Assembly (NCBI RefSeq): GCF_030580865.1
Contig: NZ_JAUQSY010000009.1
Location: 186,001 to 250,000 of the forward strand
Length of the DNA stretch: 64,000 nt
Source: Hymenobacter aranciens
GTDB taxonomy: Bacteria > Bacteroidota > Bacteroidia > Cytophagales > Hymenobacteraceae
Direction of reading: 5' to 3'
The notes below the pieces were generated by a model that was not told the DNA's origin, did no database searches, and was given only the letters and a program-made list of their open reading frames with translations. A program made the translations under genes and the position numbers. Positions within the stretch are counted from its first letter, which is position 1, and each line of letters begins with the position of its first letter. Of this stretch, positions 33,765-41,887 are shown piece after piece.

Positions 33765-35763
33765 ATTCGTCGAAGTTCTCGCGAGCCGGACGGGGAGCAT
33801 CGTTGTCACGGGCGCCGCCGTAGCCGCCTTTGTTGCCGTAGGGCTTGCTACCGTAGCTAGGCTTGCTGCCATAGCTGGGTTTGCCGCCGCCATAGCCGCC
33901 TTCGCGGTTGCCGCCACCATAGCTGGGTTTGTTGCCGTAGCTGCTGCCACCGTCGCGGTTGCCTTTGTAGCCGCCGCCGTAGCTGCTGCCACCGCCACGG
34001 TTGAAGCCGCCACCGCCCTCGCGGCCACCTTTGTAGCCGCCGCCGTAGCCACCTTCGCGACGGTCACCGCCGAACGAGCGACGCTCGCCGCCCCGGTCGC
34101 CGCCGAAGCCGCCCGGGCCACCGCCACCGCGGTTGAAACCTTCGGCTTTGGCCTCGCCTTCCTGTACCGGCGTGGCGATGCTGAAGCTTACCGGCCGGCC
34201 CTGGATGCTAGTACGACCTAGCTGAGCTACAATTTCTTCGGCAAATTCCGAAGGCACTTCTACGAAGCTAAACTTGTCGTAGAGCGCGATGTCGCCCACT
34301 TTGGCGCCTTGCAGGTTGGTCGATTCCGAAATCAGGTCCACGATGTCGCGGGGATGCACCCGGTCCTTCTTGCCCATGGTCACGAACAAGCGGGTGAAAC
34401 CAGCGCGGGCCGTGCCGGCCGCTTTGCTGGCGTCGAGGCTCTGCTGGGCGCTTTTCTCCTCTTTCATCGTCATTTTCAGCAAAGCTGCGGCGATGTCGAG
34501 TGAGGTGATTTCGTCGCCCTGGTCGAGCAGGCGCTGCACGCGGCCTACGTATTTCTCCAGGTTGCCCTTCTCCACAATTTCCTTGATTTGATTCAGGAAC
34601 AGCGTGGTTTTCACTTCCGATACATCGGCAAACGACGGCACCTGCTCCAGCTTAATCTGGGCCTTGGTGAAGCGCATGATGTCGCGCAGCTTATAAATGT
34701 CGCGGCCGCTCACGAAGGTGAAGGCGCGGCCACTCTTGCCGGCGCGGCCCGTGCGGCCGATGCGGTGCACGTAATATTCCTCGTCGGCCGGCAGGTCGTA
34801 GTTGAACACGGCTTCCACGTTGTCTACGTCGATACCACGGGCGGCTACGTCGGTAGCTACCAGCACTTCCAGCGTGCCTTTGCGGAACTTATCGAGCGTG
34901 TTCTGGCGCTGCTGCTGGCCCATGTCGCCGTGCAGGCCTTCGGCGAAGTAGCCTTTGGCTTGCAGGTCGGCTACAATTTCGTCCACCATCCGCTTGGTGT
35001 TGGCGAAAACGAAGGTCGATTTCAGGTTGTACATGTCGAGCACGCGAGTGAGCACGTCCTTTTTCTGCGGACCGCGCACCTCGAAGTAGCTCTGCTCGAT
35101 GTTGTTCACCGTCATGGCCTGGTGGTTCACCTTCACCACTTGCGGGTCGCGCTGGAAGCGCTTGGTGAGCTCCATGATGGGCTTGCTCATCGTGGCCGAG
35201 AAGAACACCGTCTGGCGGTCTTCGGGCATCTTGCTGAGCACGTACTCGATGTCCTCACGGAAGCCCATGTCGAGCATTTCGTCGGCTTCGTCGAGGATGA
35301 TTTTGGTGGTTTTATCGAGCTTCAGCGTGCCGCGCTCGATATGGTCCATCACCCGGCCGGGGGTGCCGATAACGATTTGTACGCCGCGCTCCAGGGCGCG
35401 AAACTGCCGGTCGTAGCTGCTGCCGCCGTAAATCGGCACTACGGCCAGACCACGCTTGTATTTGCCCAGTTTCTGGATTTCACCGGATACCTGCACCGCC
35501 AGCTCGCGGGTGGGGCAGAGCACCAGTACCTGTACGTCGCGGCTGTCACCGTCCACGCCTTCGATGGCGGGAATGGAGAAGGCAGCGGTTTTACCGGTAC
35601 CCGTTTGGGCCTGACCAATAACGTCTTTGCCAGCGAGCAGAGCCGGAATAGCGGCGGCCTGAATGGCCGAGGCTTCTTCGTAGCCCATCTCGGTGATGGC
35701 GCGTTGTACTTCCTCGGAGAGGTTCAGCTCGTCGAAACGAACCACAATTTTTTCAGCTTCCAT
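33763..35763 (-). CDS. DEAD-box RNA helicase, CsdA/DeaD-like, with Gly-rich tail
   Basis: A 666-residue RNA helicase. Q motif EEASAIQAAAIP, Walker A AQTGTGKT, DEAD (ILDEADEMLD), SAT and HRIGRTGRAG are all present. A helical region and a DbpA-type RNA-binding domain follow (TRLFVTMGKKDRVHPRDIVD to about aa 540). The last 120 residues are a repetitive GGY/GGFNRGG/SYG tail likely to bind RNA and perhaps drive condensation. The organisation resembles DeaD/CsdA helicases of cold adaptation and ribosome assembly. The start at 35763 (MEAEKIVVRFDEL) fits the family. A full promoter gives it a leader of about 185 nt. Confidence 0.92.
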   Translation of the reverse strand: MEAEKIVVRFDELNLSEEVQRAITEMGYEEASAIQAAAIPALLAGKDVIGQAQTGTGKTAAFSIPAIEGVDGDSRDVQVLVLCPTRELAVQVSGEIQKLGKYKRGLAVVPIYGGSSYDRQFRALERGVQIVIGTPGRVMDHIERGTLKLDKTTKIILDEADEMLDMGFREDIEYVLSKMPEDRQTVFFSATMSKPIMELTKRFQRDPQVVKVNHQAMTVNNIEQSYFEVRGPQKKDVLTRVLDMYNLKSTFVFANTKRMVDEIVADLQAKGYFAEGLHGDMGQQQRQNTLDKFRKGTLEVLVATDVAARGIDVDNVEAVFNYDLPADEEYYVHRIGRTGRAGKSGRAFTFVSGRDIYKLRDIMRFTKAQIKLEQVPSFADVSEVKTTLFLNQIKEIVEKGNLEKYVGRVQRLLDQGDEITSLDIAAALLKMTMKEEKSAQQSLDASKAAGTARAGFTRLFVTMGKKDRVHPRDIVDLISESTNLQGAKVGDIALYDKFSFVEVPSEFAEEIVAQLGRTSIQGRPVSFSIATPVQEGEAKAEGFNRGGGGPGGFGGDRGGERRSFGGDRREGGYGGGYKGGREGGGGFNRGGGSSYGGGYKGNRDGGSSYGNKPSYGGGNREGGYGGGKPSYGSKPSYGSKPYGNKGGYGGARDNDAPRPARENFDE

Positions 35764-35954
35764 GAATGTGGAATAGGAATGGGGAAAGAGACTACGCTCT
35801 GAAAACAGCCGAATCAGCGACGTTTCCCCACCTTCTACCTTCGACAAACAGGCGGGAAAAAACAACCGGGCAACTACCGGACAAACTACGCGGCCAACGT
35901 GTTAGTACTTCCTTTTTCTAAGGGTGACTACGTGGCCATTCTCAAACGCGGGTG

Positions 35955-35986
35955 CAAAGGTACGGAAATTATATTGCAAAAGCAAA
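35955..35986 (-). promoter_or_regulatory. Promoter of the DEAD-box helicase gene
   Basis: On the minus strand, TTTG (35986-35983) and TACCTTTG (35962-35955) are separated by 20 nt, a very good match to the Bacteroidota consensus. The start codon is about 190 nt downstream, implying a long 5' leader. Confidence 0.6.
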
Positions 35987-36003
35987 GCGACCTATTAAAG
36001 AAC

Positions 36004-36048
36004 GTCATCCTGAGCATTCCGCTTGATGCGCGGAATGCTCAGGATGAC
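36004..36048. repeat. Perfect 19-bp inverted repeat
   Basis: GTCATCCTGAGCATTCCGC at 36004-36022 pairs exactly with 36030-36048 (7-nt loop). It starts like the CATGCTGA family but has a different arm. It sits just upstream of the helicase promoter. Confidence 0.85.
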
Positions 36049-36073
36049 CTTCTTTTTATTTCCCCAAACGGCA

Positions 36074-36105
36074 CAAAAAAAGCCCGCCGAAACCGGCAGG
36101 CCTTT
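36074..36105 (-). terminator. Intrinsic terminator of the cold shock gene
   Basis: On the minus strand: GCCTGCCG, loop GTTT, CGGCGGGC (one mismatch), then TTTTTTT. Confidence 0.85.
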
Positions 36106-36126
36106 GTCTTGAAAGCAAGGCAGATA

Positions 36127-36321
36127 CTAAATCAGCGTCACTTTTACAGCATTCGGGCCTTTTTTGCCCTGTGCTACTTCGTATTGCACGCGGTCGTTTT
36201 CACGAACGGAGCTCACTTGCAAATCGCTGATGTGAACGAAAATGTCTTCGCCAGTTTCGTCGTTTTTGATGAAGCCAAAACCTTTGGTTTCATTAAAGAA
36301 TTTTACCTTTCCGGTAGCCAT
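36127..36321 (-). CDS. Cold shock protein, CspA family
   Basis: A 64-residue single cold shock domain (OB fold) that binds single-stranded RNA and DNA. Both RNA-binding motifs are visible: KGFGFI (RNP1) and DIFVHI (RNP2). Length is typical. The start at ATG 36321 (MATGKVKFF) fits the family exactly. It has its own strong promoter and terminator. Its position behind the DEAD-box helicase promoter groups two RNA-structure proteins that commonly work together in cold adaptation. Confidence 0.95.
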   Translation of the reverse strand: MATGKVKFFNETKGFGFIKNDETGEDIFVHISDLQVSSVRENDRVQYEVAQGKKGPNAVKVTLI

Positions 36322-36385
36322 GATGGTTGGTTGTGGAATTTCCCTAAGCTTATGGGCCACCGCGGCTTGCTTCCCTAGGTTGCGT

Positions 36386-36415
36386 CAAAGATAGGCATAA
36401 TTTCCAAACGACAAA
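36386..36415 (-). promoter_or_regulatory. Promoter of the cold shock gene
   Basis: On the minus strand, TTTG (36415-36412), an 18-nt spacer and TATCTTTG (36393-36386). The predicted leader is about 60 nt. Confidence 0.65.
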
Positions 36416-36470
36416 GTCAAACGTCTTTTTTTTCGGCTGCCGCCCTTTGCTTTCCTCCTCTCCTACTGCC

Positions 36471-36872
36471 ATGCCTGCACCCGCTGACCCTGCTTTTTCC
36501 TACAGCCACGAATTCACGGTGCCTGAAGCCGCCATCGATGCGCTGGGCCACGCCAACAACGTGGAATACCTGCGCTGGGTGCAGGATGTGGCCGGCGCGC
36601 ACTGGGCCAACGTGTGCCCGCCGGATGAGTGCGAAAAGTACGTCTGGGTGGTGCGGGAGCACCATATTAAGTACCGGCACTCGGCTTACGCGGGCGAATT
36701 GCTGCGGGCTACCACTTGGGTGGGCGACACCCACGGGGCCACTTCGATGCGCCACACCCACCTCACCCGCGCTGCCGATGGGGTGCTACTGTGCGAGGCC
36801 GAAACCACCTGGGTGCTGCTCGACCCCAGGAGTGGGCGGCCGGTGCGGGTGGAGGCGGAGGTGCTGGGGTAG
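36471..36872 (+). CDS. Acyl-CoA thioesterase, hotdog fold
   Basis: A 133-residue 4HBT-type thioesterase. ALGHANNVEYLRWVQD (about aa 23-38) matches the D/G-H-x-N-N-x-x-Y-L motif of YbgC-like enzymes, with Gly in place of the frequent Asp before His; REHHIKYRHSAYAGE and the later TTWVLLD strand complete the fold. It would hydrolyse an acyl-CoA in the cytoplasm. The ATG at 36471 is chosen because the domain begins shortly after. Divergent from the cold shock gene; a TAAATTTC sequence downstream may serve the next genes. Confidence 0.85.
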   Translation: MPAPADPAFSYSHEFTVPEAAIDALGHANNVEYLRWVQDVAGAHWANVCPPDECEKYVWVVREHHIKYRHSAYAGELLRATTWVGDTHGATSMRHTHLTRAADGVLLCEAETTWVLLDPRSGRPVRVEAEVLG

Positions 36873-36925
36873 CTGCGGAAAAAGCTGTAAATTTCCCTGA
36901 GTTCACGTCATTTTCTCCATTACTC

Positions 36926-37159
36926 ATGCCTGCTTTTCCCGAGCGTATTACTGCTAGCCACGAAGTGATGCTAGGTAAGCCTGTCATCCGTGGCACCCGT
37001 ATTACGGTAGAATTACTGCTGCGCAAGTTGTCGCAAGGTGCTACGACTGCTGATTTGCTACTGATGTATCCGCAGCTAGCGACCGAAGATGTGCAGGCAG
37101 CCCTGGCATACGCTACGGCATTGTTGGCGGATGAGGAGATAATAAAGCTAGCTGCATGA
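36926..37159 (+). CDS. DUF433 antitoxin-like protein
   Basis: A 77-residue DUF433 protein: ITASHEVMLGKPVIRGTRITVELLLRKLSQG is characteristic (residues about 8-38), with a predicted helix-turn-helix. DUF433 proteins are commonly paired with DUF5615 PIN-like proteins as predicted toxin-antitoxin modules. Its TGA overlaps the ATG of the DUF5615 gene by ATGA, so the two are translationally coupled. As antitoxin it should bind the toxin and its own promoter. Confidence 0.85.
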   Translation: MPAFPERITASHEVMLGKPVIRGTRITVELLLRKLSQGATTADLLLMYPQLATEDVQAALAYATALLADEEIIKLAA

Positions 37160-37503
37160 TTCTAGCCGATGAGAATATTGGCCAGAGCCTGATTGAAGCA
37201 CTACGCTCGGCAGGCTATGCGGTTAATTCCATTTACGAAACAGCCCGGGGAATAAGTGATGATGCAGTAATTATACGCTCACGCAACCCGCCGCAATTAA
37301 TTCTGACCGAAGACAAGGATTTTGGCGAGTGGGTATTCGCGCACGGCATTCGCGATATTAGCGTTGTTTTTCTACGCTATGATTTTCGTGATACCGATTT
37401 ATTAATTGCTACCCTGCTGGAACTACTACGTACTCGGCAGCCCGATTTATTCGGTGCTTTCACCACCGTCGGAGTTCAGAAAATTCGTATTCGCCGGCTC
37501 TAA
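37156..37503 (+). CDS. DUF5615 PIN-like toxin-type protein
   Basis: A 115-residue PIN-like nuclease-fold protein. ILADENIGQSLIEALRSAGY gives the first conserved acidic residue, and LILTEDKDFGEWVF the central acidic pair (TEDKDFG), both typical of DUF5615 / Mut7-C-like predicted RNases. It forms the second gene of the pair with the DUF433 protein and ends 6 bp before the helicase-nuclease gene. The DNA is AT-richer than that of the neighbours. RNase activity is inferred from the family. Confidence 0.85.
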   Translation: MILADENIGQSLIEALRSAGYAVNSIYETARGISDDAVIIRSRNPPQLILTEDKDFGEWVFAHGIRDISVVFLRYDFRDTDLLIATLLELLRTRQPDLFGAFTTVGVQKIRIRRL

Positions 37504-37509
37504 TTTCTT

Positions 37510-40500
37510 ATGCCTCCTTCCTTCCGCATCTACTCATCCTCCGCCGGCTCGGGCAAAACCTACCAGCTGACAAAGGAATACCTCCTTCTGGCCCTCGGCT
37601 CCGACGACCCAGCATATTTCAAGCGCATCCTGGCCATCACGTTTACCAACGATGCGGCGGGGGAAATGAAGCATCGCATCGTTGATTCATTGCGGCGCTT
37701 TGCCTACTCTGAAGAAAACGCTAAACCGGATGCGCTGCTCAACGAAGTAGCCGTAGAGTTGGGCCTGAGCGCCGGGGAAGTGCGGCGGCGAGCGGCGGCC
37801 ACGTTCCGGCTGCTGCTGTATCACTATGCTGATTTTGCGGTGAGTACGATTGACTCGTTTGTGCAGCGGATTGTGACGGCGTTCACGCGGGAATTGGGGC
37901 TGCCGGCCACGTTTGAGGTGGAGCTGGATACGGATAGCGTGCTGCAAACGGCCGTGGCGGCGCTGCTCGACAAGGTGAACCGCGACCCGAACAGCGTGCT
38001 GCTGTCGCAAACGCTGGCGGAGTATGCGCTGGGGCAGGCCGACGAGGGCAAAAGCTGGAGCCGGCTGCCGGAGGAGCTGGCGGGTTTCGGGCGTGCCTTG
38101 TTTAATGAGACGGTGCAGGAAGCGGTGACGCAATTGGGACTATTGTCGCTGGCCGATTTCCGGCGGCTGGACAAGGAAATCCGGGCGCGACGGGCGGAGA
38201 TTGAGACGGCTTTTGTGCAGGCGAAGGAGCTGGGGACAAGCATTCTGGAAGACGCGGGCGTGAGCGTTGATGACTTGTATTACGGTAAGAGTGGCATCGG
38301 GAATTACGTGCAGAAGGGGGTGGCTTTATTGCAGCCCGACGCGGGGCCGAACAGCTACGTGCGCAAAACGCTGGACGAGGATAAATGGTACGGCGGCAAA
38401 ATAAAAACGCCCGCCGACAAGGCGCGGGTAGATGCGGTGGCCGCGCCGCTACGCGACCTCGTGGAAACGCTGGATAAACTGCGCGCCACTTATGGGGCTG
38501 ATTATATTCTGCTCAGCGCCATGCAGCCGTATTTATTTCACGCCTCGCTGCTGAGCGAATTAAATAAGGTTGTAGAGCAAATCAGTCGTGAGCGGAACGT
38601 GGTGCTGATTTCGGAATTTAACCGGCGCATTGCCAGCATTGTGCTGACTGAGCCGGTTCCGTTTATTTATGAGCGGCTGGGGGAGAAATTCCAGCACTTG
38701 CTGATTGACGAGTTTCAGGACACCTCGGTGCTGCAGTGGAACAATTTGCTGCCGTTGGTGGAAAATACCATTGCCAACGGCCACTCCAGCCTAGCGGTGG
38801 GCGATGCCAAGCAGGCCATCTACCGTTGGCGGGGGGGCGAGATGGAGCAGATTCTGCGGCTGCACCAGCGCAATACCGAGGCGCTGGTGCAGCGCACGCG
38901 GGAACCGGAAATGCGGGAATTATTGCGTGGGCGCTACGAGGCACTGGAGCATGCGCTGGAGCCGAAGGCGTTGCAAATTAATTACCGCTCGGCGCGGGAA
39001 ATAATTAATTTCAACAACGCTTTTTTCACGCAGCTCAGCGAGCGGCACGCCGAGCTGGAACTGGTGCGGGGGATTTACGACGCGCATTTCGGGCAGGAGG
39101 TACCGGCGGAGCAATCTACGGCACAGCAGGGGCACGTCGAGGTGTTATTTACCCAGAAGGATGCGCCGGCGTTGCGCTACGACGCGGCGGCGGGCACTTA
39201 CACCAGCGAGCCGCTGCCCGGGCACCTGCCTGAGGCGCTACTGACCTACGACGAAAGCACCTGCTACCTGGCGCTGCAATTAATTGAGCAGGCGCTGCAC
39301 GACGGCTATAAACTGGCCGACATTGCCATTCTCTGCCGCACGCGCGGCGCCAGTAAAACGCTGGCCAAATTCCTGAAAGAGCGGGGCTACGAAATTATTT
39401 CGGCCGACTCGCTGGCGCTGGAATTTGCGGAGGTGGTGAATCTGGTGGTCAGCATTTTCCGGGTGCTGCACCAGCCGGCCGACACGCTGGCCCGGGCCGA
39501 GGCACTGCTGCTGCTGGATAAGGTGGTGCGTCATTTATCGCCGACGCCGGCCCGGGCCCGGCACATTGCGGAGCTGGCCAATGACAAGCTCGCGGGGCCG
39601 TTTTTCGACGAGCTGCGGGCGCTGGGCTACGACGTGCAGGAGGAAGACACCGGCAACCTGGGCCTCTACGAGCTAGCCGAGCGGCTGCTCACGCTGTTTG
39701 GGCTGCTGGGGCGCAACGGGGAGAGCGAATACCTGTTTCGCTTCCTCGATTTGACGCTGGAGTACAGCCTGAAATTCGGGAATAACCTGGGCAATTTTCT
39801 CACTTTCTGGGACGAGCGCAAGGGCCGCATCAGCATCAATGCGCCGGGCGGGCGCGAGGCCATTACCATTACCACGGTACACAAGGCCAAGGGCCTGGCC
39901 TACGGGGTGGTTATCGTGCCCTTTGCCGACTGGAGCCTGGAGCCCTACCGGGGCACGCTGCTCTGGGGGCACCTGGCGGCCGAGGAAAAACCCTTCCCAC
40001 AAATGCCGGAGGTGGCGGTGGTGAGCCTCAGCAAGGCCATGCAGCAGACGCCCCTGGCCGCGCAGTATGACGAGGAGCGGGAGAAGACTTTCCTGGAAGG
40101 CTTGAACACGCTGTACGTGGCGTTTACGCGGCCCCGGCACCGGCTGTATGTGATTAGCAAGTCACCAATGGAAAAAGTCGGGGCGGCGGTGTTAGGTGTT
40201 AGGTCTTCGGTATTGGGTGTTGGGGCTTTGGAAAATAATTCTACTCCAAAACCCAACACCGAAAACCAAATACCCAACACCCAATACCCAACACCCAAAA
40301 CCGAAAACCCTGCCCCCCCCCAACCCGCCGCCCGCAACGTGGCCGACCTCCTTATGGGCTACCTCCAGGCCCAAGGCCAGTGGCAGGAGGAACAGGTTTC
40401 GTTCGTCATCTCGCAAGGCAGCCCAGCCACTCAAACACTCAATACCCAACACCTAACCCCCAACACCTATCAACTCACCAACCTGCAGGCCGCGCCCTGG

Positions 40501-41016
40501 GACGACCGGCTCAAGCTGCGCCGCCACGCCACCACGCTCTTCGATTTTGACGAGCAGAAGCGCCTGAACGAGTGGAACCGCAAGCTGCACTACGGCCTGC
40601 GCCGCCTGCTCACGGCGGCCGATGCCAGCCGGGTGGCCGGGCAGCTGGTGGCCGAGGGCATCATCGGGCAGCGCGAGCGGGTGGAGCTGATTGACGCCCT
40701 CACGGCGGTGGCTACCGACCCGCGCCTGGCGCCCTACTTTGCCGAGCACCTGAGCGTGGAAACGGAGCGCGAAATCCTGGTGGGTGGCGTGCGCCTGCGC
40801 ACCTACAAGCCTGACCGCATCGTGCTCGAACCCTCCCTCGAAGAACACCACCGCATGGGCGGCCGCGTGACGCTATTAGATTTTAAATTGCCCCCGCCGC
40901 AGGAGCAGCACCGCCGCCAACTACGCAATTATGCCACGCTGTTTGAGCAATTAGGGTATGCCGAGGTGCGCGGAATTATTTATTATTTCGGCTCGGATGA
41001 GGTGGTGGAGGTGTGA
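37510..41016 (+). CDS. RecB/AddA-like UvrD helicase with C-terminal nuclease
   Basis: A 1168-residue DNA repair enzyme. Walker A SSAGSGKTY (aa 9-17), AITFTNDAAGEMKHRI (motif Ia), LLIDEFQDTS (Walker B, about aa 397), GDAKQAIYRWRGG (motif III) and VHKAKGLAY plus LYVAFTRPRHRLY near aa 790-880 define a superfamily 1 helicase of the RecB/AddA type. The C-terminal end, with PDRIV, LLDFK and QLRNYATLF, fits a PD-(D/E)XK nuclease. It would resect DNA ends in recombination. No AddB/RecC partner lies in the window. Between about aa 894-937 and 975-989 the reading frame crosses repeat sequence (see repeats), giving Asn/Thr/Pro-rich inserts absent from the fold. Its start follows the toxin stop by 6 bp. 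Confidence 0.88.
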   Translation: MPPSFRIYSSSAGSGKTYQLTKEYLLLALGSDDPAYFKRILAITFTNDAAGEMKHRIVDSLRRFAYSEENAKPDALLNEVAVELGLSAGEVRRRAAATFRLLLYHYADFAVSTIDSFVQRIVTAFTRELGLPATFEVELDTDSVLQTAVAALLDKVNRDPNSVLLSQTLAEYALGQADEGKSWSRLPEELAGFGRALFNETVQEAVTQLGLLSLADFRRLDKEIRARRAEIETAFVQAKELGTSILEDAGVSVDDLYYGKSGIGNYVQKGVALLQPDAGPNSYVRKTLDEDKWYGGKIKTPADKARVDAVAAPLRDLVETLDKLRATYGADYILLSAMQPYLFHASLLSELNKVVEQISRERNVVLISEFNRRIASIVLTEPVPFIYERLGEKFQHLLIDEFQDTSVLQWNNLLPLVENTIANGHSSLAVGDAKQAIYRWRGGEMEQILRLHQRNTEALVQRTREPEMRELLRGRYEALEHALEPKALQINYRSAREIINFNNAFFTQLSERHAELELVRGIYDAHFGQEVPAEQSTAQQGHVEVLFTQKDAPALRYDAAAGTYTSEPLPGHLPEALLTYDESTCYLALQLIEQALHDGYKLADIAILCRTRGASKTLAKFLKERGYEIISADSLALEFAEVVNLVVSIFRVLHQPADTLARAEALLLLDKVVRHLSPTPARARHIAELANDKLAGPFFDELRALGYDVQEEDTGNLGLYELAERLLTLFGLLGRNGESEYLFRFLDLTLEYSLKFGNNLGNFLTFWDERKGRISINAPGGREAITITTVHKAKGLAYGVVIVPFADWSLEPYRGTLLWGHLAAEEKPFPQMPEVAVVSLSKAMQQTPLAAQYDEEREKTFLEGLNTLYVAFTRPRHRLYVISKSPMEKVGAAVLGVRSSVLGVGALENNSTPKPNTENQIPNTQYPTPKTENPAPPQPAARNVADLLMGYLQAQGQWQEEQVSFVISQGSPATQTLNTQHLTPNTYQLTNLQAAPWDDRLKLRRHATTLFDFDEQKRLNEWNRKLHYGLRRLLTAADASRVAGQLVAEGIIGQRERVELIDALTAVATDPRLAPYFAEHLSVETEREILVGGVRLRTYKPDRIVLEPSLEEHHRMGGRVTLLDFKLPPPQEQHRRQLRNYATLFEQLGYAEVRGIIYYFGSDEVVEV
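40189..40309. repeat. Short-motif inverted repeat inside the helicase-nuclease gene
   Basis: Left part (about 40189-40230) is built from GGTGTTAGG / GGTATTGGG / GGTGTTGGG units. Right part (about 40245-40309) carries the complement units CCCAACACC and CCCAATACC. The arms can pair. The element stays in frame and encodes peptides such as NTENQIPNTQYPTPKT. Confidence 0.85.
40431..40475. repeat. Second copy of the CCCAACACC repeat in the same gene
   Basis: Units AATACCCAACACC and CCCCCAACACC recur without a facing arm, encoding NTQHLTPNT. It is in frame and 120 bp from the first element. Confidence 0.75.
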
Positions 41017-41049
41017 TAAGCAGTTTATTTTATAAATAATCCCTGCGTA

Positions 41050-41415
41050 ATGAGTGTAAACATTACTATTGCCGGCAATACAGCAGTTGTTGCAATCAGC
41101 GGCTATTACGAGTTGGTAGACATGGCAGAAATCATGGAACTGTACCACAATGGACGGGCTAGCGAGCTTACGTATATAATCTTCAACTGCCAGGACTGGG
41201 AAGCATTTAACGTATTTGGCAATGAGCTTTTAATGCTTCATAATGAATCTAAAAACCGAGAGAATAATCCCTTATTCTGTGGAGTCAGTGATGGGCTTAG
41301 GAGTGTGCTGCTTCTCATGCATCCTCCAGAATTCCCCGCACCTTTATTTTTAGCTGATGTGGAAGAATGTCTAAGGTATATTTGGGATACTTATCCGATT
41401 CCACCTGTAGTCTAA
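41050..41415 (+). CDS. STAS-like small protein
   Basis: A 121-residue soluble protein. Alternating strands and helices (ITIAGNTAVVAISGYYEL, then LTYIIFNCQDWEAFNVFGNELL, then FCGVSDGLRSVLLLM) resemble a STAS domain as in anti-anti-sigma factors. The loop where those carry the phosphorylated Ser reads AFNVFGNE, lacking Ser or Thr, so phosphoregulation of the usual kind is unlikely. AT-richer than its neighbours. It follows the helicase-nuclease gene by 33 bp and is closed by a terminator. Assignment is tentative. Confidence 0.55.
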   Translation: MSVNITIAGNTAVVAISGYYELVDMAEIMELYHNGRASELTYIIFNCQDWEAFNVFGNELLMLHNESKNRENNPLFCGVSDGLRSVLLLMHPPEFPAPLFLADVEECLRYIWDTYPIPPVV

Positions 41416-41480
41416 TTATTCGCGTGCTCCTGTTTTATTGAATTGAAGTAAGATTTTACAACAAACCCTGCTTCTGAACC

Positions 41481-41518
41481 CCCTCGATGTCGCCACAGCG
41501 TCGAGGGTTCGCTTTTTT
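41481..41518 (+). terminator. Intrinsic terminator after the STAS-like gene
   Basis: Stem CCCTCGA/TCGAGGG with a 13-nt loop, then TTTTTT at 41513-41518. Confidence 0.75.
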
Positions 41519-41764
41519 AGGAGCAACCGCTAACTTGGCGCCAGCACTGGTAGGGTGCGGATGATGACCGGTGGCGCCGAGCCATAAAAGTCTAAGGTGC
41601 TCGTGTCACCTCGCGCCGGGGCCACCTTAGAGTCTAATGTGCTCGTGTCACCTCGCGCCGGGAGCACATTAGGCTCTAATGTGCTCGTGTCACCTCATGC
41701 CGGGTACACATTAGACCCTAATGTGCTCGTGTCACCTCGTGCCGAGGCCACATTAGAGTCTAAT
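41519..41764. repeat. Four tandem 42-bp units, each a hairpin with compensatory changes
   Basis: Units start at 41597, 41639, 41681 and 41723 and share GTGCTCGTGTCACCTC. Each unit folds: TCTAAGGTG (41591-41599) with CACCTTAGA (41623-41631); TCTAATGTGCTC (41633-41644) with GAGCACATTAG (41662-41672); TCTAATGTG (41675) with CACATTAGA (41707); CTAATGTG (41718) with CACATTAG (41749). The change from AAGGTG to AATGTG is matched in the opposite arm. An upstream pair, GGCGCCA (41537-41543) with TGGCGCC (41572-41578), forms a further hairpin. Probably not protein coding. Confidence 0.85.
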
Positions 41765-41887
41765 GCGGGGAGTGCTGTATTGGGCGGTTGCAGTACGGGG
41801 GAATTTGGCTATTTGCTATTTTTTGTGCAACTTGGCGCTGCCGCTCCCAAGTGGTAGATGGCATCTTCACCCTTAACCCTTTATCAC

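Noticed and set aside
34588..35802. A 404-residue frame opposite the second DEAD-box helicase
   Set aside because: Antisense to clear helicase motifs; no recognisable domain.
41597..41857. The 42-bp repeats as a CRISPR array or as an 86-residue repeat protein
   Set aside because: The units abut without spacers, and the hairpin arms covary. The open frame follows from a unit length divisible by three; there is no family resemblance or clear start site.
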